Shown here one piece after another: positions 57,440-64,000 of a stretch of 64,000 bases of DNA. Positions within the stretch are counted from its first letter, which is position 1. The number at the start of each line of letters is the position of its first letter. Below the pieces are notes generated by a model, which searched no databases, had not been told where the DNA came from, and saw nothing but the letters and a program-made list of their open reading frames with translations. The stretch lies in the NCBI RefSeq assembly GCF_900103005.1, contig NZ_FMWL01000001.1, forward strand, positions 348,579 through 412,578, read 5' to 3'. This DNA comes from Acidaminobacter hydrogenoformans DSM 2784. GTDB taxonomy: Bacteria > Bacillota > Clostridia > Peptostreptococcales > Acidaminobacteraceae. The position numbers and the translations under genes were made by a program.

Positions 57440-57521
57440 TGACTTGTGTTCCAAAAAATGTTTTGTTTTAAAATAATGGGATATTAATTTATCAACAGCC
57501 CCCTTATATTGATTAATTTAT

Positions 57522-57551
57522 GGAGCCTCTCAACAAGGCTCCTTTTTTTTT
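57522..57551 (+). terminator. Terminator after gyrA
   Basis: GGAGCCT-CTCAACA-AGGCTCC followed by ten Ts, about 80 bp after the gyrA stop. Confidence 0.92.
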
Positions 57552-57552
57552 A

Positions 57553-57597
57553 TAAAAAAATAAAAGCATGCCGCTGAAATTAACAACGACATGCTTC
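57553..57597 (-). terminator. Terminator of the unknown membrane gene
   Basis: Minus strand AAGCATGTCG ... GCGGCATGCTT, then a T-rich run; back to back with the gyrA terminator. Confidence 0.75.
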
Positions 57598-57613
57598 ACT
57601 CTTAGAAATACAG

Positions 57614-59254
57614 TCACGATAAAAATAGGTAAGGGGTATACAACATGACAAAGAAGATAAGATCAATCACATTGAAAAAGATATATGATTTCATGTAATG
57701 TGTGCCACGGTTTCTTTTTGAGTAGTCGATGAAACAATACAAAGCGACGGCAGTTAAAAGCAAACCCCATCCATAGACTTCAAAGGTTGTATTAATGAAA
57801 AATGGAAAATTTTTAAATTTATCTGTTTGGCCAATTATTTTAGAATTTACAAAAATGAATTTAACAATCACGTGAAGGACAATTGAAATTTTAAGTAATT
57901 TATTTCCATTCCTTTCGGCCCAATTGATGTAAAACATAGAAGCGATCAGGACAAATATTAAGATTGGCACCAGGATATAAACTTCGAGAATCAGTCCAAT
58001 ATAAGATAATGGCAAGAAAGTTGTTAAGGTCGTCAGTATTAGATTTGTTATTTCCTTACTATTAATTTTCAAACTTTTATCAATAAGTTCAGGATTATTT
58101 GAGCTGAGGTATATTGTTGACTGTCCTTTTGAAATCTCTGAAAAAAGAAGATATTGATAGCGAGAAGTCGAGGGAGCATCATTCAACTCAAAAAATATTG
58201 GCTTGACAGAAGGGTGGATAGTATTTGTCAATGTTTTAAATGTCATTTCATCAACATTACTGGTGACGAGATTAGTAAATTGTCCTCCGGAGGTTTGAAT
58301 ATCAACTCTTCCAATTGAGGTATCAAATGAAAACGCAATCATAACGTTACCGTTGCGAAGATAATAAGTGGGAAATAGAGAAAAGTTTTTTGAAGTAATC
58401 TTTGTGGTCTCCAATTGATCTGAATGATCAATTGAGCCATCAAACATATAGACATAATTAATTCCGCTTTTTTGATCTTTAAAAACAGTAGTTGAATAGT
58501 AACGTCCATGATGGACAAAAAGAGCAATTTCTGAAGGTCGCATTGAATTGCTGCCAGCATATTTTTGAAGGTCAAATTCTTGCAATAGCTCCATTTTATC
58601 ATTGAGAATTAAAAGTTTTTGGCGATAGGCTGCCTGATCATAATTTGTAAAAGTGATGAACCATTGGTTACCATCATGATAAGATGTCAGAGTTTCAATG
58701 TACCTTGCAGTCGTGACTTTAGTGTGCTTACCCATATGATAAATGAAAACCGCTTCCTCGTCAGCGTAAATTAAGTGATCTGTACCTATAAAAGCTTTCC
58801 GTGGAGAGGAAGTAATCTTCATTGGTTCATTTAGTGACTGTCCGTTTTCAACTGAAAAAGATTGTTCATAAAAGTTCTGATTTCGATCTTCATATATTAG
58901 TTTTAGTGAATTGTTATTCTCTGGAATATGTCCATTCATGGATAGTATTGAAGCAGTTGTGTCGAGTTTTATTTTATCGTTTATTAAACCTGTTGAACTG
59001 ACATTCATAGCGTTGACAGAGTTTGAATCTGCATAAGCGAGGAAAATACTGTCGTGTCTTAAATCAACAAAAACATTTTTTGAATAATAGTCCTCATATT
59101 CACCCGTGATCTCATAACTTTCAATTTCTATACCTCTGCTGAACCCACTGTCTGGGAGCTTCATCAGATCAATATAGAGAACAAAAAAAAGAAGTGAGAA
59201 TAGAATAATGACAGTTACTGCAAATACTGCCTTCCAACTCAGAATATACTTCAA
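57614..59254 (-). CDS. Unknown polytopic membrane protein with large ectodomain
   Basis: I do not recognise this 546-residue protein. It has an N-terminal membrane helix (about 9-31), a beta-rich extracytoplasmic domain of about 370 residues with repeated short strands (DSIFLAYADSNSV, HLIYADEEAVFIYHM, GRYYSTTVFKDQ, GNVMIAFSFDTS) suggestive of a propeller, and about five to six helices in the last 140 residues. TTG start with GGAGG eight bases upstream. It runs against the direction of replication and of its neighbours. A own promoter (59280-59308) and terminator make it a single-gene unit. Confidence 0.75.
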   Translation of the reverse strand: MKYILSWKAVFAVTVIILFSLLFFVLYIDLMKLPDSGFSRGIEIESYEITGEYEDYYSKNVFVDLRHDSIFLAYADSNSVNAMNVSSTGLINDKIKLDTTASILSMNGHIPENNNSLKLIYEDRNQNFYEQSFSVENGQSLNEPMKITSSPRKAFIGTDHLIYADEEAVFIYHMGKHTKVTTARYIETLTSYHDGNQWFITFTNYDQAAYRQKLLILNDKMELLQEFDLQKYAGSNSMRPSEIALFVHHGRYYSTTVFKDQKSGINYVYMFDGSIDHSDQLETTKITSKNFSLFPTYYLRNGNVMIAFSFDTSIGRVDIQTSGGQFTNLVTSNVDEMTFKTLTNTIHPSVKPIFFELNDAPSTSRYQYLLFSEISKGQSTIYLSSNNPELIDKSLKINSKEITNLILTTLTTFLPLSYIGLILEVYILVPILIFVLIASMFYINWAERNGNKLLKISIVLHVIVKFIFVNSKIIGQTDKFKNFPFFINTTFEVYGWGLLLTAVALYCFIDYSKRNRGTHYMKSYIFFNVIDLIFFVMLYTPYLFLS

Positions 59255-59279
59255 TACAAACGCCTCCTGTCAGTAGTAA

Positions 59280-59308
59280 ATTTTACTATTTGCTATGTTG
59301 ATCTTCAA
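59280..59308 (-). promoter_or_regulatory. Candidate promoter of the unknown membrane gene
   Basis: Minus strand TTGAAG (59303-59308), 17 bases, TAAAAT (59280-59285). The -10 box overlaps the small palindrome AGTAAATTTTACT. From 59309 to 59473 nothing recognisable is seen. Confidence 0.5.
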
Positions 59309-59473
59309 TACTTTTCACAAAAGAGTGAGATAATCCGTTCAATGAAAAATTCCACGGCTCGCGTACACTGTTGATTTTTTAAAAAAGGATGTACGTAAAT
59401 CATAATTAATCATATAATGAGCACACACATATTGAAAAAATGAATGGTTAAATAATTATCGTACTATATCAAG

Positions 59474-59499
59474 GTTTAATACCCCTTTTTAGGGGGTAC
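59474..59499 (+). promoter_or_regulatory. Sigma-B-type promoter of rsbV-rsbW-sigB
   Basis: GTTTAA (59474-59479), 14 bases, GGGTAC (59494-59499), 37 bp before the rsbV start: the sigma-B consensus with one change in the last base. The inverted repeat TACCCC-N7-GGGGTA (59480-59498) overlaps the -10 box. Confidence 0.75.
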
Positions 59500-59535
59500 A
59501 AGAGATTTGGCTAATTCTTTTAAGGGGGGCGTACG

Positions 59536-59850
59536 GTGTCACTTCAGATTATTAAGCAATATAACGAAAGTAAGAGTCAATGGGAAGTTGAGTTAATTGG
59601 TGATGCGGATATTCAAACAAGTAGTCGTCTGAAAGACGAACTCAATGCTATGCTGGACGAAACAGAGTCCAATGTGCAGTTAAACTGCGAAAGTTTGTCA
59701 TATATAGACAGCACGGGTTTAGGTGTATTGATTGGTGTATTAAAAAGAGTAAAGACTAAAGAAAAAAATATATACATCATGAGTGCTCAAGCAAATATGA
59801 AAAAACTGCTAAGTATAACAGGCCTTGATAAAATATTCGTTATTGTATAA
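59536..59850 (+). CDS. rsbV: STAS anti-anti-sigma factor (RsbV-like)
   Basis: 104 residues; the STAS core has LNCESLSYIDSTGLGVLIGVLKRVK with the phosphorylatable Ser in DSTGLG. When unphosphorylated it would bind the anti-sigma factor and free SigB. GTG start, AAGGGGGG upstream. First gene of the operon. Confidence 0.9.
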   Translation: MSLQIIKQYNESKSQWEVELIGDADIQTSSRLKDELNAMLDETESNVQLNCESLSYIDSTGLGVLIGVLKRVKTKEKNIYIMSAQANMKKLLSITGLDKIFVIV

Positions 59851-60001
59851 CGACAAAAAATCAAATTTGCATCAATAGATTAAGTTTGAAAAGTTTATAT
59901 TTATAAGAAAACACGATTGATAAAAAGGAGGGCGGTTGTCTGTTCCTCAGGTGAAATACATTGGGGTTGCGACAGCCGAAATCTATAAAGGTGGAGAATC
60001 A

Positions 60002-60400
60002 ATGGTAGATAATATAACAATTACATTGCCTAGCAAAGCTGAATTTGTTAGTGTTGCAAGGCTAACGGCATCCGTAATTGCAAATACTATGGGTTTCGAT
60101 TTCGAAGATGTTGAAGATATCAAAGTTGCCGTGGGCGAAGCTTGCAATAATGCTGTTATACACAGTCGTTCAGATGAATATTTTGGTATTAATTTCACAG
60201 TGAGCAATGGAACTTTTGTCGCTGAAATTGAGGACAAGGGCTATGGATTTAGTCTTGATCACTATGAATCACCTGATTTGAATAATCATAAAGAAAATGG
60301 ATTGGGTCTTTTTATCATGAAATCCCTTATGGATGACGTACAAGTTTTCACTGAAATTGGAAACGGAACCAGAATCGTATTGACAAAGTACCTCGAATAA
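60002..60400 (+). CDS. rsbW: Anti-sigma factor serine kinase (RsbW-like)
   Basis: GHKL-type protein kinase of 132 residues which would hold SigB and phosphorylate RsbV. N-box VAVGEACNNAVIH, G1 EDKGYGF, G2 NGLGLFIMKSLMD and NGTRIVLTK. ATG 60002 behind GGTGGAG gives the usual family N-terminus (VDNITITLPSKAEFV); TTG 59936 behind AAGGAGG would add 22 residues and cannot be excluded. Confidence 0.9.
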   Translation: MVDNITITLPSKAEFVSVARLTASVIANTMGFDFEDVEDIKVAVGEACNNAVIHSRSDEYFGINFTVSNGTFVAEIEDKGYGFSLDHYESPDLNNHKENGLGLFIMKSLMDDVQVFTEIGNGTRIVLTKYLE

Positions 60401-60511
60401 TGATTAGATAATAAAAAGTAAGTATTGTTCCTAAAGATATAGAGAGAGATAGAAGCCAGATGCGAACATGGCGCTTGCATCAGCATTCTATTGAAAACAG
60501 GGGCTGATTAG

Positions 60512-61315
60512 ATGGGCAACACGTTGGACTCGAAGGCACTTGATTTTGAGAAAATCAAGGACCTGTCGCAAGTTGACAGCAAAGTGCTCTTCAGGCTTTA
60601 CAAGGAAACCAAGGATTTAGAAATTAGAAATGAACTTATTACACGTTATATTTACATTACTGAAATACTGTCGAAAAAGTATATTAATAAAGGGATCGAC
60701 TACGAAGACATTTATCAGGTTGCAGCGCTTGGTTTAATTTATGCTATTGAGCGGTTTGATATTGATCGTGGCTTTGAGTTCTCTAGCTTTGCTACGCCCA
60801 CAATTATTGGTGAGATTAAAAAATATTTTAGGGATAAAGGCTGGTCTGTTCGAGTACCGCGTCGCATTCAAGAGTTATCAAAGAAAATAAACGTAGCAAA
60901 AGTAAAACTTCAGCAAGATTTACAAAGAGTTCCCAAAATTGAAGACTTAGCACTTTATTTGAACTGTACAGAAGAGCAGATTATAGAAGCTATGGAAGCC
61001 TCCCAAGTTTATACGCCTAAATCTTTGGACATCAGTTTTGATTCCAATGGTGATGACAAAGATATTCAATTGATTGATATTGTTGGTGAGGACGACAAAT
61101 ATTTTGATCTTGTCGAAAACCGTGATTTCATAGAAAAATGCATGGAAAAATTAAATGATGTTGAAATAAAGATTATTAAGGATCGCTTTTTTGAAAACAA
61201 AACTCAAATTCAGGTTGCTAACGAGCTTTGTGTTTCACAGATGACGGTTTCACGTATGGAGAAAAAGATCCTTAGAAAGTTCAAGAAAGAGTATAAAAAA
61301 TTGACTGAAATATAA
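60512..61315 (+). CDS. sigB: RNA polymerase sigma factor SigB family
   Basis: 267 residues with region 2 (DIYQVAALGLIYAIERFDIDRGFEFSSFATPTIIGEIKKYFRDK, about 68-110), GWSVRVPRRIQEL as in SigB, region 3 and region 4 (TQIQVANELCVSQMTVSRMEKKILRKF). Sporulation SigF has the same neighbours, but SWSV/GWSVRVPRR and a sigma-B promoter in front of the operon favour SigB. rsbW ends 111 bp upstream. Upstream phosphatase or stressosome genes are absent from the window. Confidence 0.88.
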   Translation: MGNTLDSKALDFEKIKDLSQVDSKVLFRLYKETKDLEIRNELITRYIYITEILSKKYINKGIDYEDIYQVAALGLIYAIERFDIDRGFEFSSFATPTIIGEIKKYFRDKGWSVRVPRRIQELSKKINVAKVKLQQDLQRVPKIEDLALYLNCTEEQIIEAMEASQVYTPKSLDISFDSNGDDKDIQLIDIVGEDDKYFDLVENRDFIEKCMEKLNDVEIKIIKDRFFENKTQIQVANELCVSQMTVSRMEKKILRKFKKEYKKLTEI

Positions 61316-61331
61316 TATTATCCAATAAATT

Positions 61332-61362
61332 AAGCCTGAGAACAGATGCAAATGTTCTCAGG
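61332..61362. terminator. Bidirectional terminator between sigB and trpS
   Basis: AAGCCTGAGAACA and TGTTCTCAGGCTT pair perfectly (13 bp), eight-base loop, T-run on the sigB side; convergent genes on both sides. Confidence 0.92.
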
Positions 61363-61373
61363 CTTTTGTCATT

Positions 61374-62354
61374 CTAAAATCTAACGAAACCAATTTTATC
61401 TTTTACTCTATCCAAAACGAGATTAGCAGCGACATCAGCATCTTGTGCACCTTTCTTTAAAATCTCCATAATTTCACCAGAGGACAGAACTTCGTGATAT
61501 CGATCCTGAATTGGTTTAAAATGATTGTTCACAATCTCAACAAGGTCTTTCTTAAATTGACCATAGCCTTGACTATCATATCTATTTTCAATATCTTTAA
61601 GCGAAATCCCATCAATTAATGAATAAATTGACATGAGATTACTAATTCCAGGCTTTTTAAGCTCATCATACCTGACTTCGCTTTCACTGTCAGTTGTGGC
61701 TCTCATAATTGATTTTTTGATTCGATCAGGAGTGTCTAAAATTGTAATTTTGCTAAATTCATTTGGATTACTTTTACTCATCTTGGATGAAGGATCATCC
61801 AACGACATGATCCTGGCACCAATCTCCTGAATCATAGGCTCGGGAATAACAAAGGTATCTCCATACCGATTGTTGAATCTATTCGCAACATCTCTAGTCA
61901 ATTCGATGTGCTGCTTCTGGTCTTCGCCAACAGGGACATAGTGCGTGTCATACAGTAAAATATCTGCTGCCATTAAAGCAGGATAAGTGAATAATCCAGT
62001 TGAAAAGACCTCTTTACCCTTGCTTTTGTCTTTAAATTGAGTCATCCTACTGAGCTCGCCCATATAGATGTGACACTGTAAAATCCATCCAAGTTCTGCG
62101 TGTGCAGGCACAGAGGATTGGAGAAAGAGAGTGACTTTCTTTGGATCAAGGCCTATTGCTATGTACAATGCAGCAAGATCAACGGAATTTTTTCTTAAAG
62201 TTTCTGGATCTTGGGGAACTGTTATGGAGTGCATATCTACAACGCAGTAAAAACAATCATTGTCTTCCTGGAGTTTGACAAAATTCTTCATGGTGATATA
62301 ATTTCCAAGATGTATCTGACCGGTAGGCTGAACTCCGGAAAAAATTCTCTTCAT
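61374..62354 (-). CDS. trpS: Tryptophan--tRNA ligase
   Basis: Charges tRNA-Trp. 326 residues, class I synthetase with the HIGH-type PTGQIHLGNY and KMSKS in SSKMSKSNP; VGEDQKQHIELTRDVANRFN is also typical. GGAGG before the ATG. The leader is too short for a T-box; the promoter at 62387-62415 is only about 35 bp upstream. Confidence 0.97.
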   Translation of the reverse strand: MKRIFSGVQPTGQIHLGNYITMKNFVKLQEDNDCFYCVVDMHSITVPQDPETLRKNSVDLAALYIAIGLDPKKVTLFLQSSVPAHAELGWILQCHIYMGELSRMTQFKDKSKGKEVFSTGLFTYPALMAADILLYDTHYVPVGEDQKQHIELTRDVANRFNNRYGDTFVIPEPMIQEIGARIMSLDDPSSKMSKSNPNEFSKITILDTPDRIKKSIMRATTDSESEVRYDELKKPGISNLMSIYSLIDGISLKDIENRYDSQGYGQFKKDLVEIVNNHFKPIQDRYHEVLSSGEIMEILKKGAQDADVAANLVLDRVKDKIGFVRF

Positions 62355-62386
62355 GGTTGGTACCTCCCTGTAAATGAATTATTCAC

Positions 62387-62415
62387 ATTATAATATACTT
62401 CATTCATTGTTTCAA
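62387..62415 (-). promoter_or_regulatory. trpS: trpS promoter
   Basis: Minus strand TTGAAA (62410-62415), 17 bases, TATAAT (62387-62392). Confidence 0.8.
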
Positions 62416-62440
62416 TTTTTTCCCGAATGTTCTTGAAAGG

Positions 62441-63637
62441 GTGTTGTCTCATTTGAAGAGAGTCAGAAACCTTTACATAATTTTAAGTATACTTTTGATT
62501 TGCGTATCTGTATCAGGCTGCAAAGATTCTAATTTTGAGACTATCAAAAATGACAATTTGAAAGTACCACGTCCGGAAGTGGTTAAGATTGGTGTTTTTG
62601 AACCGGTCACTGGAGCATATAGTTATGCAGGTAATTTAGAACTCGAAGGTATTAAATTGGCCAATCAGCTTTATCCCTTTGTTGATGATATAAAAATTGA
62701 ATTGGTAGTTATGGATAATCAATCTGATAAACTTGCTTCTGCAAGGGTTGTTAGTGATTTGATCCAAAATGAGGGTGTCAGTGCACTGATTGGAAGCTGG
62801 AGCTCCACCTTATCACTCTCAGCTGGACCAATTATAAATGATTTGAAAGTGCCAGCAGTAGCACCGACAAGTACGAATCAAGACCTCACAATTGGTAATG
62901 ATTATTACTTTAGAGCTTGTTTTTCTGACGCCTATCAAGGCAGTACACTTGCCGGCTATGCCTATTATGATTTAGGGATTCGGACTATAGCATTGGTGAC
63001 TGAACGCGGAAATGATTATTCTAATGGACTTGGGCGATTTTTCGCTGACAGGTTCGTTGAATTAAATGATTCAGATCATAATGTGATAATCTACAGAATA
63101 GAATACGACCCGAATCAAATTTTAAATGAAGAAGAATTTGATAAGATCATTATTTCTAATCCAGACGCCATTTTTATTCCTGGTGGTTATAGCGAAACGG
63201 CGCATTGGATAAAAAAAGCGCGGGAATATGGTTATGATGGAATTTTCATTGGCGGAGATACTTGGGATAATGACGTTTTTGTGACTTATGGCGGTAAATC
63301 AGTTGAAGGCGCAATATTTTCTTCTTTCTACACAAGTGAAATTGCTTTAACTCAGGAATCCACGGTGTTTCTTGAAAACTACAAAAATAAATATGGAAAA
63401 GAACCCACTGCTATAGCGGCACTGGGTTATGATGCCTATCTAATGATCAAAGATGCAATACAACGGTCGGCCTCCTCTGATCCTGAAGAACTAAAAAATG
63501 CGCTAAAAGAGATTTCTAATTTATCAGGGGCTGCGGGTTTGATCACTATGAATGAACTTGGCGAACCTGAACGTATTTTGATTATTAAAACAGTCAAAGA
63601 TGGCGCTATTAGGTCAATAACAACAATTGATAACTAA
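62441..63637 (+). CDS. LivJ/LivK-like substrate-binding lipoprotein
   Basis: A 398-residue extracytoplasmic binding protein of the type I periplasmic fold. Signal peptide with lipobox VSVSGC (Cys about 27), then VVKIGVFEPVTGAYSYAGNLELEGIKLA, IGSWSSTLSLSAGPIINDLKVPAVAPTSTN (about 115-145) and YFRACFSDAYQGSTLAGYA, typical of branched-chain amino acid or amide binding proteins (Peripla_BP_6). No permease or ATPase genes lie within the window, so the partner transporter or a sensor role is unknown. The start is uncertain: GTG 62441 follows AAAGG directly; TTG 62453 is possible. Confidence 0.88.
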   Translation: MLSHLKRVRNLYIILSILLICVSVSGCKDSNFETIKNDNLKVPRPEVVKIGVFEPVTGAYSYAGNLELEGIKLANQLYPFVDDIKIELVVMDNQSDKLASARVVSDLIQNEGVSALIGSWSSTLSLSAGPIINDLKVPAVAPTSTNQDLTIGNDYYFRACFSDAYQGSTLAGYAYYDLGIRTIALVTERGNDYSNGLGRFFADRFVELNDSDHNVIIYRIEYDPNQILNEEEFDKIIISNPDAIFIPGGYSETAHWIKKAREYGYDGIFIGGDTWDNDVFVTYGGKSVEGAIFSSFYTSEIALTQESTVFLENYKNKYGKEPTAIAALGYDAYLMIKDAIQRSASSDPEELKNALKEISNLSGAAGLITMNELGEPERILIIKTVKDGAIRSITTIDN

Positions 63638-63663
63638 GTTAAATTGTCAACTTCCATAAAAAA

Positions 63664-63758
63664 ATGTGACTAACCCGAAAATAATCAGTCAAAGCCCGTA
63701 TTTCTGAGGATTTGCTTGCAAAGATACGGGCTTAATGTTATACTGTATTTAGTCACAT
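63664..63758. repeat. Nested inverted repeats at the likely left end of the IS
   Basis: ATGTGACTA (63664-63672) and TAGTCACAT (63750-63758) are perfect complements enclosing the shorter 10-bp hairpin. They may belong to the IS end; the right end is outside the window, so terminal repeats cannot be compared. Confidence 0.45.
63692..63744 (+). promoter_or_regulatory. Hairpin and promoter ahead of the transposase gene
   Basis: AAGCCCGTAT (63692-63701) and ATACGGGCTT (63724-63733) form a 10-bp stem. The right arm lies in the 17-base spacer of TTGCAA (63716-63721) and TATACT (63739-63744). Transcripts entering from outside would form the hairpin; transcripts from the inner promoter would not. Confidence 0.65.
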
Positions 63759-63782
63759 ATGTTACTAAAAAGGAGGACGAAT

Positions 63783-64000
63783 ATGTACCTCGATTTTCTA
63801 GTCAAAATACCAGAAGCAGCAGGTAAAATTACCTACAGAAAACGAGACGACTCCTGTTATGTTTACTATGAGTACGATAGGATCTATGATCCTACGCGAA
63901 AATTTACGAACGTAAAGAGAGCGATGATTGGTAAGCAATCCAAAGCTGATCATCTTATGATGCAGCCAAACCAGAACTACCTGAAGTTCTTCCCGGAAGT
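63783..64000 (+). CDS. IS transposase, N-terminal part (IS1634/IS4-like), cut by window end
   Basis: The open frame starts MYLDFLVKIPEAAGKITYRK and runs 72 codons to the window end: KIPEAAGKITYRKRDDSCYVYYEYDR is seen in clostridial DDE transposases of the IS1634 type (here given in part). AAAAAGGAGG precedes the ATG by eight bases. The catalytic DDE domain would lie beyond the window, so completeness is unknown. Family assignment is from memory of the N-terminal pattern. Confidence 0.7.
   Translation, partial: MYLDFLVKIPEAAGKITYRKRDDSCYVYYEYDRIYDPTRKFTNVKRAMIGKQSKADHLMMQPNQNYLKFFPE

Noticed and set aside
60512..61315. Sporulation sigma factor SigF with spoIIAA-spoIIAB
   Set aside because: Gene order is the same, but the GWSVRVPRR signature and the sigma-B-type promoter favour sigB. 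A sporulation role cannot be fully ruled out from sequence.
62355..62440. T-box riboswitch before trpS
   Set aside because: The promoter is only about 35 bases from the start codon; no T-box sequence or specifier stem is present.

Overview
The window reads as the replication-origin region of a low-to-mid GC, Gram-positive-type anaerobe of the class Clostridia. Reasons: the firmicute core order rnpA-rpmH-oriC-dnaA-dnaN-yaaA-recF-gyrB-gyrA; essential WalRK; a DnaD primosome protein; GdpP; CTC-type L25; a sigB module; many TTG/GTG starts behind strong AGGAGG ribosome-binding sites. The genus cannot be fixed from sequence alone. yedF, DUF3343, yqeC and a mocA-like gene suggest a selenium and molybdenum-hydroxylase metabolism, as in several amino-acid- or purine-fermenting Clostridia.

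Layout. oriC lies at about 48.4-50.5 kb in two parts around dnaA. To its left almost everything is on the minus strand, to its right mostly on the plus strand, so genes run with the replication forks. The exceptions are dnaD-dnaC (4.3-6.5 kb), the unknown membrane gene at 57.6-59.3 kb, and trpS.

From left to right: walK, walR and an M23/LysM/G5 cell-wall hydrolase (0-4.1 kb); the helicase-loading pair dnaD-dnaC (4.3-6.5 kb); purA, a GNAT acetyltransferase and replicative helicase dnaB (6.6-9.9 kb); a transglutaminase-DUF58-MoxR block inserted between dnaB and rplI (9.9-14.3 kb); rplI-gdpP-yybS-like and rpsR-ssb-rpsF with a structured leader (14.4-19.2 kb); an aminotransferase; a run DUF951-DUF3343-yedF-cvpA-DUF5711-mocA-yqeC-rlmL (20.5-26.2 kb); a reduced Tad/Flp-type secretion locus with an unusual histidine kinase at its 3' end (26.3-33.9 kb); ctc, recR, ybaB, dnaX; SRP RNA, tRNA-Ser, tadA, tRNA-Arg; a lipid kinase; parB-parA-noc with two perfect parS sites; rsmG-mnmG-mnmE-jag-yidC-yidD-rnpA-rpmH. 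Right of the origin: dnaA to gyrA, an unknown membrane protein, rsbV-rsbW-sigB, trpS, an amino-acid-type binding lipoprotein, and the start of an IS transposase cut by the window end.

How it fits together. The window holds replication initiation and elongation (DnaA, oriC, DnaD, DnaC, DnaB, SSB, DnaN, DnaX, gyrase), segregation and nucleoid occlusion (ParABS, Noc with a perfect Noc-box palindrome and three near matches), translation and membrane-insertion functions, and two regulatory systems (WalRK and SigB). The most interesting signals are: sigma-B-type promoters in front of both rsbV and ctc; the Noc-box set; a DnaA-trio unwinding element after the dnaA gene; a single-promoter reduced Tad locus with a degenerate TadZ and a kinase without an H-box histidine; a hairpin that would hide the rlmL ribosome-binding site; and an unrecognised polytopic protein beside gyrA. 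All calls are from reading alone; no database search was run.
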